A DNA stretch of 64,000 nt from Falciphora oryzae. Its lineage: Eukaryota; Ascomycota; Sordariomycetes; Magnaporthales; Magnaporthaceae. The translations under genes and the position numbers were made by a program. Positions 1 to 13,035 of this stretch are shown in pieces. Under the pieces are notes generated by a model. That model had not been told where the DNA came from. It saw nothing but the letters and a program-made list of their open reading frames with translations, and ran no database searches. How positions within the stretch are numbered: the stretch's first letter is position 1; each line of letters starts with the position of its first letter. The stretch covers positions 433,612 through 497,611 of the forward strand of contig JNVV01000026.1 of NCBI GenBank assembly GCA_000733355.1, written 5' to 3'.

Positions 1-185
1 TAGGGTGCAGGCCTTCCCCTCGACTGGCAATAGGCACCCGCATACCTTTGCCAGCCATTCTCTGCTCTTTTGGCCCAGTTGCGTTGCCGACGTCGTTGTT
101 GAAAGGAGTCGGAGAACGCGGGTCAGATAGAGCCAAATGGCCTGTTAGACCCTGTTGTGCTGCCGGCTCATTTTTGGTGGCACCA

Positions 186-1634
186 CTACCAAAATGGCCG
201 GGATTCCTTAGCGGCCACTAACAGTGGGTCCGACAGGAAAATTTTTCGGGGGGAAGGTGGTGCCGAGGGCTGGAGGAGGAATTGAGAGCTCTTTTCGCCC
301 TGTGCGTCGAAATGGCCACGGCTGTTCTTCCAAACAATGCCTATGCTTTGCGCATCGCCCCGAAAATCAACCGAAGATATTTTGCCAAGAATATGGCCTC
401 TGCCCCGAACCACCGCCATAGCCCGCAGATTCTCGGGCTCATTCCATGTATCCACAGACATCTGGTCGGATAGGGAGAATTGGACAAGTTTTCGAAAGAC
501 CTCTGCCCATGAAGCCGTATAGTCGGCTGATAACCCTGCCGTCCTAGGGTCATCAGAGCTCATACCAAGCAAGGCGTAAACCCTATCGAGAGGGTTCGTC
601 GCCTTGCGGGTGTGGAACATATCAACCAGTTCACCGAGAGGACGGATGTTGAGAGAGAATGGGCTTGGCGGACTCCTACCAGGCAGATTCGTTTCGTACT
701 GAGGCCTGGTGACTGCGTCTCGTATAAAACGGGTTATCGGAGGGATCGGATTCCCTCGAGCTAGGTGCGTGTCGGAGGATAGCTTCGATAGGTCTAGGCC
801 TGAGCAAAACATATATCCATCAATTGCCGAAGAACCACATTTGATTAAAACGTATCGAGCTGCGGCAACCTCTTGAAGAACCTAAGTCGATCTATTAGTA
901 AATTCGTGCCTAATTGCTTATTATATGCCACGTACCCAAATGCGTTGAAACCATGGCCGTTTAAGTAGAGCGAGGATTGCTTGCTGGGTCGGCTCGTCGA
1001 TGGTGGGAGGTGCGTATCGTCCCCCGGCGACCCCGCGTAATGCCTCAAACGCTTGGTCGCTGTCATTTGCCGCCTTTCCGAGCCAGACGATAACGCGGCT
1101 AGCGTTGGCATAAATTTTGGCCATGGACTGAACCTGTTGTCCCTTTTCGACATTATTTTCTTGGTTGATGCAGATAGCATCTATCCAAATGGTGCGTTCG
1201 AGAAGGCGATCTCGAACATATAACAACGCTTCGTAAAGGTTTGCCGTAACGAGCAAGCAATGATCGTTTCCGGTGGATGGGGTGGCAGAAGAACCCCCAC
1301 TTTTGTCGTTTGACTGGATATAAATGGGTTGCTTGTTTCCCCCAGAACCCCATACATACGACAGAGCCTCGTATAGATGTATCCCTTGGCCTGGTTCCCG
1401 CAGGGGATACTCGAAGAGCTGGCATCGTATAGGCGCCTCCTCGTCTTCGTGCGGCATGAGGCGGAGCAAACGAATCATACTACCATTCTCCGGCAGGGGA
1501 GAGTAGCAGTATGCGTTCCCAAGGCTGCTGGAGGCTCGATTCCTGGAGTCGTCTGGGGGGGAGGAGGCGCCGCTGGGCCTCGAGGTCGCCCTGCCGGACT
1601 TGGGCCCGGGCTCCGATGGCACAAACGCTGCCAT
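186..1634 (-). CDS. HET-domain (heterokaryon incompatibility-like) protein
   Basis: Two exons, 936-1634 and 186-881, joined across a 54-bp intron (882-935) with a GTACGT donor, a TTACTAAT branch site and a CTTAG acceptor. Splicing is in phase and restores the family motif around the junction as IWVLQEVAAARYVL. The product is about 464 aa. The HET domain spans roughly residues 53-240 and shows the hallmark strings YEALSYVWG (about 88-96) and IWIDAICINQEN (about 149-160). The second exon carries the conserved segment about NPLDRVYALLGM. HET proteins trigger vegetative incompatibility or other non-self cell death in filamentous fungi. I chose the ATG at 1634 because the reading frame further upstream has no ATG before it closes. 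The last ~40 residues, after QFLLQPSAPPSP, do not look like the usual HET C-terminus, so the gene may be truncated or have lost its tail by a frameshift. The exact partner or allele is unknown. Confidence 0.85.
882..935 (-). other. Spliceosomal intron of the HET gene
   Basis: GTACGT donor at 935, TACTAAT branch sequence and CTTAG acceptor at 882. Without splicing the frame hits a stop just after the conserved FQRIW. With splicing the conserved HET continuation follows directly. Confidence 0.85.
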
Positions 1635-2394
1635 GATTGATGCAGGGGACAAGGTGGCTTGCGTATCTCCCTATACCGTAGGTCTTCGTCTGAAACAGAA
1701 AGGACGACTTTACTTGAATGTGAGTAATTGGGGCTTTGCAGGCGGTTGCCGCGGTGCTATTTTCGCGAGGCTCAACGATTGTATCGAAGCTTGAAGTTGG
1801 CCGTTGCTCCCCGCGCGTTGGGCTTTGCCGGGTTTGGTGCCTAACCGACTGCGCCAGGACACAGCCTGCCTCACTCCTGGGCACATGCAACGCGGCCGAT
1901 TTAGCTAGTTTGATGCCAACAAGAGTAACGCCTATCTCCGACCTGACTTCGCCCCGCGCCCTATCGGTAGTGTCACCAGTCTGGCCCTGGGCCTTGGGCG
2001 CCGAAGACAACAGCGACCACGAAGACCATCACCGCTCTCCAGAACTGTGGAAGGCTACTCGTGCCGCAACAGATTAGTGGCTCTATCTTGGACCATCGCC
2101 TGCAAACTCTGCAGGCAGCGGCCCGAGGGCTAAACTACAAAATGTGTGCCTCGTAGACCACGACCAAACGTGACGTCTTGTGCAGCGCCGCCGCGCCGCG
2201 CTTCATTATTAACCTAGCCGAACCAGGCAGATGGGAGGAGCTTGTGTGCGATACGCGTGCGTGGATGTAGGACGAAGAGCGTGGTCATGGCAAAAATTCA
2301 ACAGCAAGGCTTGCAAGTCAATCGGAGAAACTTGATTGGGAAGATGCTGAGATAGCTACTATGGCTGCCGCACGGTGACAAGCCTGCATTTCAG
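1635..2394. other. Intergenic, upstream of the HET gene
   Basis: No coding region that I can support. It should hold the HET promoter (reading leftwards), but I see no clear TATA element. Open frames here are short and lack family features. Confidence 0.5.
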
Positions 2395-2513
2395 CAAGCG
2401 CAACTCGTCTGTCATGACGGTCTCGGAGATCGAGGAGCACGCCGGCCACGATCCCACCACCAAGGCCTTCGGCATGTCCGCCAATACTATCACTTACGAC
2501 GTCCTCGTCTCGG
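2395..2513 (+). pseudogene. Orphan coding-like exon, function unknown
   Basis: A 119-bp open block between an acceptor-like TTTCAG (ending 2394) and a donor-like GTAAGA (2514). Most codons end in G or C, unlike the flanking DNA. It reads through MTVSEIEEHAGHDPTTKAFG and contains two Met codons. I do not recognise the family. No continuing exon is evident on either side, and the next 400 bp on the other strand look like a retrotransposon relic. It may therefore be one exon of a gene interrupted by insertion, or chance. Low confidence. Confidence 0.25.
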
Positions 2514-2599
2514 GTAAGATTGCCCTCGTCCCCGAGGGCTCGTTCGCGGCCACCCCCGCGATCGAGGCGGCCCGGTCAGGGGGCAGTGATCCTTCAGCC

Positions 2600-2880
2600 C
2601 GACGTACTTTCAGGTTCTTCGTTGGCCCGTCTGCCGGCATCTCCGCCGTTGTATAAGCCAACTCGATCTTGCCGTCGTGATACGCCTCGCTAAGCCACAA
2701 GTTTTTGGTATCCACGCGTTTCAAGCCGGTTAATACGCGCTTGTCTGACACCACCACCAGACGGATGGTCCGCAGGTTGGTGCGTCGGCCTTGTAGATGG
2801 GGTCACGCAAGGCTGAAGCGACCACGTCCACAAGGTAGGTTTCGGTGGATGTCCCAAGGGTCAAAGAGAGCGTGGATGCG
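2600..2880 (-). pseudogene. Decayed Ty1/Copia-type RNase H relic
   Basis: The minus strand reads, across two frames, a run starting STETYLVDVVASALRD (about 2850), then after a 1-nt frame change near 2775 LKRVDTKNLWLSEAYHDGK and finally TAEMPADGPTKNL. This order matches the C-terminal RNase H of Copia-type retrotransposons, where KLKHVDI.HQWLRE is followed by the TAEMPADGLTK box. Only a few hundred bases remain, with no integrase, reverse transcriptase or LTR visible, so it is a fragment. Confidence 0.5.
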
Positions 2881-5800
2881 AAGGCTGCGGGTGGTACTTG
2901 CGGGCCAAGAAATATTTTTCGTGCCAGTCTCTGGCCTCTCCTTTTCCGGACAAGTCCTTCCGGACAATTTCGAGAGAATGAGGAACGCCTCATGACGGTT
3001 ACTTTGATAGATCAAGGGATCTGCAAACACTTGTGGCTGTTCAATTACCTTTCCCACACAAACTAACTCGGTTCATCTACTTGCTTTTCCCATCCCTCTT
3101 CAGAACAGGGGACGCTCGATTCCTAGGCCCTAGGGCCGTAAGTAGTTCGAGATTTGCAAATAGTGTTCTTGCTGTCCCCAGTTTTTGCTAGTAGCAGCAA
3201 AGCAAAAGCGGCCTTGGTTCCGCAACGTACAAGACCACCCTCGGAAATAAGCTCAGGCAAACGACACCGTCGACACTCGACGCACCGTGGCAACGTACCC
3301 AACGACGTGTGTCTCCGTCCCGGTAGCGTGCCTGCTCTCGCAAGTCTAGCCCATCATGCACTGGCGTGCTTGCGCGACTTTTCCTCACACGTTCCAGTCC
3401 CTTCTATCTTTTTACGTGCTTATCGAAGCTTATGAGCTAAAGCTGGCTCGATCGGCGCGACGTTGTACGCCTGGGCCACTGGGGAATACACGCGGCCGTC
3501 ACTCTTTTTCCGCAGCTGGAGTGTTAGGCGTCATGCTGCCTCCTCCCTCCTTCCCTCCAGCAGCCAATACACGGGTGTGTCTCTTTCTCCTTTGGATCCA
3601 CGCACACCCCTCCGCTTGGGCCCAGGTTCCTGCACAGTGCCTTCGTCTTTGTGGGCAGAGGTAGTGGTTGTTGGGTGGGTCTGAACCGCTCGCTTGTGGT
3701 TGCTTTTTTGCTTCGGCTACTGCGCGTCCCCTACTCTCCAATGGATGAGCCCACGGTTGGGCCACCCTCCTCCCTTTTTCTTTGTGAGAGAGTGGAGCTC
3801 TTGTTTTCCTGCTAGGTACAGAAACCCGTCCGGGGACAAGCCAGAGACGTCCCCGCCCTCAAGGCGTCTTGGTCCGGCCTGTGCAGTGGTGGGTGCTACA
3901 GCTCGCCGAATCTTCCCCTCCGGTCGTGTGTGCGTGCATGCGGGGCGGTTTGGAAGAGGCTGGTGGCGATTCGTTCATCAGGGCTGTCGTCTCTTGTGTC
4001 CTGACACTCGAACCTCCACGTCCAGTCCTGTCCCGTGAACCGTCGAATGGTGGCTGGGCTGCCAATCGCCTAGCCTCTTTTTGTCTGGTGAAGAAGTTAC
4101 CGGTGACTGTTTTTGGGGGGATCTACATGTACGTGATGCAATGGCGTTCCAGGGTGGGTGAGGCAAGGTTTTGGGGCAAAAGTCTCGGCCTTGCGAGGCT
4201 TCGTTCACTTCCATCTGTCTTCTCCCGTGGCGCTTGTTACAACCTATAGGTAGCTCGGCAGGCAGCCTGGTGCTCTGACACTGTGACCTCTGAACCATCA
4301 AGGCCCTCTCCCCGAAGTCGAGGCGGGGCTCTTCGAGGGATGTGGGGGTTGACAGACACGAGCACGAAGAAATGGACAAAGGGCCGCGGGACGTATGTTC
4401 AAAGCGCCGTCACTTCACATCTAACATCCCGGCGTTCTCCCAAACGGGAAGTTATCAACGATGGGACGTCAAAGGGTGGGTGTCGTTGCCCGCGGAGCGT
4501 TGTGTTGCTGCTAGTCAAGACATGCACACACGCCTTGTTCGCCAACCCGCTATCCGGTCCACGGGGCCCGCGGATGGCAAGCCGGAGGTGGAGGGTAGGA
4601 GGGAAAAGACGCTCAGGAGCTCAGGCCCCCATCCATCCCATGCACCTCATGTGGAGCAAAGAAGCTCGAGGCGGTTTGTGTTGCCGAACCGGCCCACGCG
4701 CAGTTCGTGACAGGCGAGTCGCGAGTCAAGGAAGATGCTTGCTTTTTTTTTTTCGTGCCTCGGACCTCTCTGTGCTATTTTTTGTCCTTCCGGTGTTTGT
4801 TTTTATGCTTACCGCGGCTTTCGGTCTATAAGGGGAGGGCGGGAGAAAACCTTGATGTGGGCAAACGGGCTGGCATGAAGCTTGACGGGGAGCGGGAGGG
4901 GGTGGTGGTGGTGGGTGCAAGAGGTAGATAGAGTTCGCCTGACACTTACCGAGGGCCGACGAGGCCCGCCGCTCTCCCGCGTCCCGTCCTTCCTCTTCTG
5001 CCTTTGAACCAATGGTCAGGAGAACATCGCATGTGGCGAAAGCTCCTTGCGGCCCCGGTCCGGCTTGTTCCTTGACACGTTACACCGGGGCCGACGGCGG
5101 TTTAGGTTAAGGAGGCACATATGTATGCCAGGTGGGAGGGGGATAGTCTCAACCCTATGTTGTCGTCGTTGCTGCTGCAGATGCAGCCTGTGCACGTTCG
5201 CACCGACTCTTGAGAGAGTCAAACATGGGCCGAACCTGACTCTTATGGCTGGGAGGGGAAAAAGAAAAAAAAAGGGGGCCGTCCCGAGGCACAACGCACG
5301 CACATGCGCGCACTCTCGAGGCCTTTTCGGATGGCACAATGGCCGTAGCGAGATTTTGCGAGAGTGACAGCAGCAGGACGCGCCCAGGCAGCTTTCATCG
5401 TAGGAACCACAGACACACAGACACACGCACATAAGCACACACCCCTATTATTTTGGTCCGCCCCAGCCAGACTCTGGGCTCTTTAACTGGGTTCTGTCTC
5501 AGGGCGATACGGGTGGAGAGAGAGAGGGAGAGGAGTGCGTGTGTCCCGGTCGGTCGTCGCCAAACAATAGGGCGCAGGCAGGTCTCGGGGCGAAAAGAAA
5601 AAGAAGATAAAAAAGGGTGGGATTCTAGAGATGACCAGTCAGCTCGGATCTCTGGGCCCAGGGTGCGGGAAGAAGTTGCACAAAAGCGTCCCCAGTGCCC
5701 GGTTTGCGATGCATCTTTTTTTTTCACTCGGAAATAGATGCTGTTGTTCGGGCCCGATGTTTTGTTTTTCTTTGTTGTCTAAGGGCGGCGAGAGTGTCTG

Positions 5801-8800
5801 AAGTTGGGATTGGGGACTTGGCGGTTTGGAGACATCACGAAATGTGAATATGAAGCACTGTGTGTGCACATCGAAAGAGAGCAAAAAGAGTGGGGGCGCC
5901 TTCGGTGGAAGCAAGCGGGCGGGCGGGCGGGCAAATAATAAACGAAAAAATAAAGAGTGGGTGTGGCCTCCCTCCTCCACGATGGACCCAGATCTCTGGG
6001 ACCGCTTCCACTCGGTAGCAGTCGAGGTCGCGGTTGTCGGGAGAGGCAAGGGAAGGGGGGGCTTGCTGGAGATCATTTTTGTTTCGGTGCACACTTCCTG
6101 ATTGGGCTTGACCTCCGCCTAGGCAGGCATCTATTGGGTTGGGGACTAGGAAACAACGTTGGTTAGCCAGGAGCAAAGAAATGCAGCTGGCCGTCAACAC
6201 AGGCTCGTTGCATGGAACAATCTCTGCGCCGTGCTCCGCTCTCTTGTTCCACGTTGAAGCAGGCGTTTGATGCGGTTCGACAAGACAGAGAAAAGCCCAT
6301 CGTAATCCAGCCAAACAAAAACGGTCGACCAAGGCCAAAAATATATGTGCAAGATGCAGGTCTTGTGGAACCCGACTCGGATCAAATAGTGAGGGACACA
6401 AACGGTTTTTTTCGGGTTTTGAGTAGAGCAGAAATTGAAACCGTGGTTCGGGTGGCGGAATATGCAACCGACTGAGTCTCGCCCAACCCCGACGGACCTT
6501 ATTCGGACATCTCCCATTGGTAATAATACTCCGGTTCCGCAACTCTGCACTTCTTCTTTGATTTTTTTTTCCTGCTACCAGACGGAAGGACAACACCAGG
6601 GGGTGTACAGCAGCAAGCAAGCAAGAAGCAAGCAGCAGCACCGCCTCACGGCGTTTCATGTCGCACCGGGCAGGGGCATCGGCGGGCGGGGAAGAGATAG
6701 ATGGATGGACGAGATCGAAACGGCTGACGACGGCCGTTGTCGCCCAGATTCTGGGAAACCTGACGCCAAACACTTTCTTCTCACCGTCACCACTCGGGCT
6801 GACTGCATGACGCGACTGGCCCGGCCGACTGCATCATCTCGGATTGCTCTTTTTTTTTTATTTTATTTTTTTTATTGCGCCTTGCCCATCCCATTCAGCT
6901 TGTTGTGTAGGCAAGATCCGAGGTAAACTGGGACAAGGCAAGCAAGCATGTGAGCATGAACATTCTCGTCTCGGCAGGCAATAGACGAGAAGTAAAAAAA
7001 AAAAAAAAAAAAAAAAGAAAGAGGGAAAGCAAGACACTGTTTGTCTGGGTCCCCGACACGGAGAGGCAGTGCTGCGACGCACGATCTCGGGTTGGATCTT
7101 GCATCAAGCGGCCCCAAGAGGGTTTTCTTGGGGCCGCCGGGGCGGCGGGTCTGAGCCTGCTCGCCCGCCCGCCCCTCCCCCTGGTTCCCCTCAATTTCCT
7201 CAGCTCACATCCTTCCATCCCCTGCAACTTCCTTGCGGCTGCTTGCTTTTCAACGCGGAACGCTCGCTGTCCTGTCAGACAGGATTTGGCTTTTGTTTTC
7301 TTTGGTTATTTATGGAATGCCATGTTTTATCGTTTATTGGAGGCCCATCTCTCGCCTCGTCTCAAGATGCGATTGGGCGTCTGGCTCCCATCCGCATTTT
7401 ATGCTCGAGATCCCAACGGCGTCCTACCCCGTCCCTGCCGTCCCCGAAAGTCCAGCTCTTAGCCCGTAACTAGGAGGCGTCCGAATGATTTCGAGAGGAT
7501 CATCCATCGATTGTCGTGCCAGGGCGCGTCCGGGGATTGCCGCACAGCCTTCCTGCTTCCTCTGGGCGTCACCGTTCCACCGGGGACAAACGGCGGCCAT
7601 GGCCGACCGCCGGATGCTTGCGGGTTGCCCATCGTCATCACTTTGGGCGCGATGATACGGTGTGACGAGCCCGATGCGGGGGATTCCGCGTTTTTCTCTG
7701 GATCGGTCCGTCTCACCGTGCAACTCTCCCATGCCCAGCCACCCCAGTGGTAGAGATCATCATGCTTCCGGTGATCATGCCGCAAAAAAAGGCAACATGG
7801 CATGGCGATGAAAAGAGCAGTAGGCGTGTTGGGACGAAGCTGATGCTAACTCAAGGCTAAAGCTAGCTACGCCTGTCACCGAGGCACAGAAAGCCGATCG
7901 AAAAAAAACGAACGGTCTTGGCCCCTCGCCAAACCGTCCCGGGACTAGCAGGACAGAAAAAGATGGGATGGCCGCCCGCTAGCTAGTTTTCAGGCAACGC
8001 GCCCCTGGGATTGGCCGCCCGGCCCTGCCCCTACCCTGGGCTTCCCAAGGATGTGGATCAGGACGCTGTATCAGTAAACAAGATATCGTTGAGGATCCGA
8101 TCCAGGGGCCGCCCCGTTCGTCCTTTTTTTTCTTCTTCTCAGCCAACCGACCGAGTGCCAAGACCGCTTGTGTGATGCTACCGGACGATGTTTTATCTCG
8201 GTGCTACCAGGGGCGTCATCCCTCCGGGCTTTTCCCAAACTTTTCAACAGAAAGGACACCGATTGTCGTTCGCCGCCGTTATCCAGGGCATTAGCCGACG
8301 ACGCAGCGCCTGAGCGGCACACGACCCCCGCCTTTGCCCTGCTCACACTCCGCTTGTGCTAGGGGGAGCGAGCCTGTGCGGATCGTCTTTATGCATAAAG
8401 TAAGCGAGCACCCGGGATCTTTTTTTTGTATCTGTTTCTTGATAAATGGAACACGAGAAACTAGGGAAATTGTTGCGATATTGCGTTCGACATCCTGGAC
8501 CTGGTCATGCCTCTCCGCAGAAGGATCCCATTCCTGGGCGGGCATCATCACTATCGGGGTGTTGAAACATGGGGTGGGGAAAAAACGGCAGCAGCGGTCG
8601 AGGCTGGGGAAACCAGGGCAAGGGGGCTGGCTTTGGCTGGTTGACTGGGTCTTGAGAAAAAAAAAAAAGAATAAAAGAACAAACCAACCGGGGTATCCCT
8701 GCGACAGATCCTCGAAACATCCGAAACACAGGACAACAAAAAAACAAAAAAAAAAAAAAGTCCACCCCCACCCATCGAGCGCGCCAACGCAGGAGGGCAG

Positions 8801-9896
8801 CGTTGCAATGAGGATGGAAATACGATCCACTTGGCTTGCATCTGGGGCTGGGGCTAGGCTGAACTTGGTGGCCACAGGCCACCTACCACAACGCTCTTCT
8901 GTCCGCGCGGCCTTTGTGCTTTATGCGCTGTGCAATCACGCCTGCCCGCCTGCAGCGGGCTGAGGTGGAGGGTCGCATTCACAACATGGAAAGAAGCAAT
9001 TCTTTGGGCTTTTGACCCGTCTTGGCCATATGTCGTGGATTATAGCCGTGGGGACAAGGGGCTTGTTTGGTCGCGTTTACGAGGGCAGCACACAGTCACA
9101 CTGAGTTCTTTCGAGCTGGGTGTTGTATAGGTTGTGCCGGTGTCATTCATCCATCCTTGCTATCGGATCCTCCGTCTATCGGTTCAGCTACGCGTGAGGC
9201 CAGCACCGCAGCACCTCCAAAAGGTGAAAGCCGCGACTCATTGAGCGCTCCCGCTTTGTGGCTTCATTATTCAAACTCCATGGACGGCAAAGGCCCGGGC
9301 CCCGACCTCCACCCACTGGGGAAAGCAACACCCCACCAGACCCGGTCGGGAAGTCCCTCAAAAGTGGAGCCGGAGCCATCTGGGGTTGCCTTGTACACAG
9401 TGCGCAGGGTACCCAGGCCTTTTTTCTAATATGTTTTCCTCCATTCACACCCCTCTGCCCTGCCTGCCAGCTATCACCGCCGCCGCCCTACCCGACAACG
9501 AATGTGCGGGTTTTTTTTTTTTTTTTTTTTGGCCCAGGGGATTCAGGACCGCTGTGGTTGGCCCTCGTGACAAATAACACCGAGCTCGCCTCGGAGTCCC
9601 GGGGCGGGTGTTCGCCAAGACGCAAAAACACATCATTACCCGGACTGTTCGTGATCCAGTTGGGAAGAGAAAAAGAAGGGACCAAAAGATCCCGGCAACC
9701 TGGAGATGGGAGGGTACTGGGTGGCAGGTAGGTGAGGCCCGACGGTGAAGCCAAGACGGGGAGCGCCTTTATTGCTACTCCCTTTTGCCCACACTATTGG
9801 ACGTATCAGCATCATCACTCGACAGGAGCTGACGCTCTCCGGCCAGGGAACAGGGGACTTGGGATGAAATGTCGCGATGTAACTCTGCGTCCGGCT

Positions 9897-9924
9897 ATTG
9901 ATTGATTGATTGATTGATTGATTG
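9897..9924. repeat. (ATTG)7 microsatellite
   Basis: Seven uninterrupted tetranucleotide units in the gene-poor region. No function is inferred. Confidence 0.9.
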
Positions 9925-12900
9925 ACGGTTGCTTGTTCACAACCGTTTTCTTTTCTTTTTTGTCTTTTTGGGCGGCGCCGCTGAGGCGTCGGGTGGGTGG
10001 CCTAGCGGTGGGCGCACCCGGCTCTCTGGTTGTCAGGTCGTCGTGCTGTCTCGCTTGTTTCTGTCACTTGCTCCGGTCCTTCGAATCATCCCACAATTAC
10101 TTTCTTTTTTTTTTCTTCTCCCGGCTCGACCCACGCTACCGGAGTTAAAGTTAGGTTGGCGTAGCTTCTGCCACTTCGATTTGAGGCTGACAGAGACAAC
10201 CTCTCAAGCTTTCACGCTCTTTTTTATCCACTTTCTTGGAGGGGCGGACTAACTTAGCCGCTACCTAGGTCGCCCAGACGACGCCTGATTGGGTTTTCCC
10301 TGGGCCACCTCAATCGCCACCACCACCAGAAAGAAAAAAAAAAAAAAAAAAAAAAAGAGCGCGCCGTTGTCCATCATCATTTTAGACGCCCGGCGCCGGC
10401 GCCGTCGCCTTCGCTGCAGGGGTCATGGCGTCTTCGATCTACAATCCTCTGATCTGGGAAGCCGCTCTCGATTCCGAACCATCGCGCTTTTTGGTTACGT
10501 TGGTGATTGGGGAAGATGATGCCATGGCCGCGATGACGACGGCGGCGGCGGAGAGATTTTTGTGTGTGTGTGTGAGGGAGAATAGACCTTCGCAGGATAG
10601 AATTCCACAACGAGGCGCAGCCAAGAAACTCGTTCTGATGAGGTTGTCCTCTTTCGAAATTGGTATCGGATCGTCGTTGGAAACATCTGCAATAATGCAG
10701 GCAAGCGAGCATGGCCAGCTGGCGTCTGCTCGTTCGGGAGGATCAGGCCCTCCAAAGCCCATCGATCTGGATTACCACCCGCCGGGAGGCCCTGTCTGGA
10801 TTGATTGATTGATGACTTGCCTGCGTGGGATACGAGCGAATCGGAGGGGCTCGCGCCAGGGCTTGGCGGATTACCCAACCGGGGGCTGCTGGTGAGACAT
10901 GCATCGCTTTAGACATAGATTTGGGTGGGACCGGGTACCACGGTGGTACGTTTGGCCTGTCCTGCAGGATAACCTTTTTTTTTTTTTTGTTTGTTTTTAT
11001 CGGTCCTTTGGTGATGAGAGCCAGGCGGATGGGAAGTCGAGGTTGCAAGATCTTCACTCGCAATTTTGGGGGTGGGTTGAACCCGGCAGGTGCAGTTGCA
11101 ATCTCGTGCAGGTAGGTGCTGGCTGGCAGACAAGACTGCAGCGACAGCAACGACGATCCCTAACCCATGGGAAAGGACAGATGGCATAAAAGCAACGCTG
11201 AAGAATAGGCGAGCCCGACGACCATGGCGAAAAGAAAATAAAGATGGTTGGGGAACGGTGAAGGCGAGAGCGAAAAGGCGACTCACCAACAAGCAGAACC
11301 TGTCGTTTGTCGTTCGTGTTCTGCCATGTCTCCCGATTCCGATTTTTTTTTTTTTTTCATTCCTTTTTTGTATTTTTTTTTTCTTTTTCGTTTCTTGTCA
11401 CAGCGAGCACCCCCAGCCCAGGTAGCATCGCCGTCACCAGATCCACACATAACGGAGGCCCACTATGACGATCACCCAGCTGATCACCCGGGGCGCAGGG
11501 GAGGCCCGCACACTCTTTTCTGTTGCTGCTGCACTCGATCAGAAAAATTGAAGATTTGCAACGAACAAATATTTGGTGACGGGCAGGGGTGAGGAGGGAC
11601 ATCAATGTGACGGGCCGGGGCTGGCCAACTGTCCGTCCGCCGAAACACCACTCACGTCGTCGACACCCAGGGAGGGCATCACGGGGAGACGTCGGCGGCG
11701 GCGGCGGCGTTTCTTTTCTCTCTCTCCAGCCAGACAGGGGTTTTCTTTTGCTTTGCTGGGGGCACCCGATGCACGAAACCGGGAGGCCGCGAACGCATGG
11801 GACCGAACCAAACGGCCAACCCTTGCTGCTCTCCCAAGCCTCCTCCTGCGCTGGACCCCAGCCGAGGCTCTTGTGGATTTTACTTTATTGAATTTTCTGT
11901 CTGCTCCTTGCGCGCTGCGGCTGGGACACTATTGCCTTCGCTTGGGATCCGAAGCAGGGGGCAAGGGGAGAGCAAGGAACCAAGAGGATCGGGAATGGCA
12001 AGATACACAAGGAGATAAAAAAAATATAAAAAATGAAAAACACAGGGGTCCGCGATGCAATACACCGCCACCCACGGCCTTATTCCACCTCGAAGGCGTC
12101 CCGAACGATTGTCAAGGTCTCGGTGATTTTCTCCGGAACTAAAAAAAACAAAAACAAAAAAAAAGTGAAGCGGCGACTCAGAGAAAAAAACAGCCAGCCG
12201 CTCGGAAACACGATTTCCTTGGCGAACCCTTGCCGGGGCATCGCCATTCCATCCCTTTAATCCGATGTCTGCTAAGGAGCGAGGGCCAGGGTCTCCTCCC
12301 GATCGTGAGAGTTGACAGGCATCCACCCCCCTGCCTGCCGCTTAGTTCTGTCCGTTTTCCTCTCCACACCCCAGAAGACGAAAAAAAAAAAAAAAAAAGG
12401 GCGGCTGCCGGCCGCCGAGGACCCTCAGACCCGTGTGTGATCTAATGCAAGAGCAAAGACCCCCAAAAAGTCAACCGCCGCCTGCAGGAGACGGAGACGG
12501 AGGAGACAGCGTGTAAGAAGATGGGATGAGACAGAACCAAAAGGCCCTGTTCACGAACCCTGTCTATTTCCGTTTTCTTTCCTTCTTTTCGTTATGCCCT
12601 TTACACAGACACAACAGCCAGATGAACACCTCATCCACAAAAACGGGAACGTTTAGGGGTCGTCGGTACGATGGGAGGCACAACTCCCGCCTTCACAATC
12701 ATGGATGAATCCCCGGTCTTACCGTCCCAGGGTCACTACCACCACCACCCCCTGGTGACGATCAGCCTCTGGATCATCCTTGTACCCATCAACTCCCCTA
12801 TCCGCCTCCCCTCTATCACTGCCAGTCTCCAGTTTGCTCCACCATCGGGCTTCTTCCCTCCCACCCATCCCACTCCTCCCCAGTCAGGTTGACAATCCAC

Positions 12901-12973
12901 TTCGCACTCCCCCTCCTTTTCCCTAGTTCGGGGTGAGAAAAAGAAAAAAACGGCCGTGAGGGATCTCCTGCAT

Positions 12974-12976
<3 letters not shown>

Positions 12977-13028
<52 letters not shown>
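12977..13028. repeat. (CA)26 microsatellite
   Basis: Fifty-two bases of perfect CA dinucleotide, flanked by imperfect CA/CG continuation to about 13042. A polymorphic marker candidate in the region downstream of flbD. Confidence 0.95.

Positions 13029-13035
<7 letters not shown>

Noticed and set aside
5835..6773. 312-codon minus-strand frame
   Set aside because: Composition is low-complexity and unbiased in codon third positions; no family signature.
12977..13028. CA repeat as a possible Z-DNA regulatory element
   Set aside because: No gene start nearby to regulate; kept only as a microsatellite.
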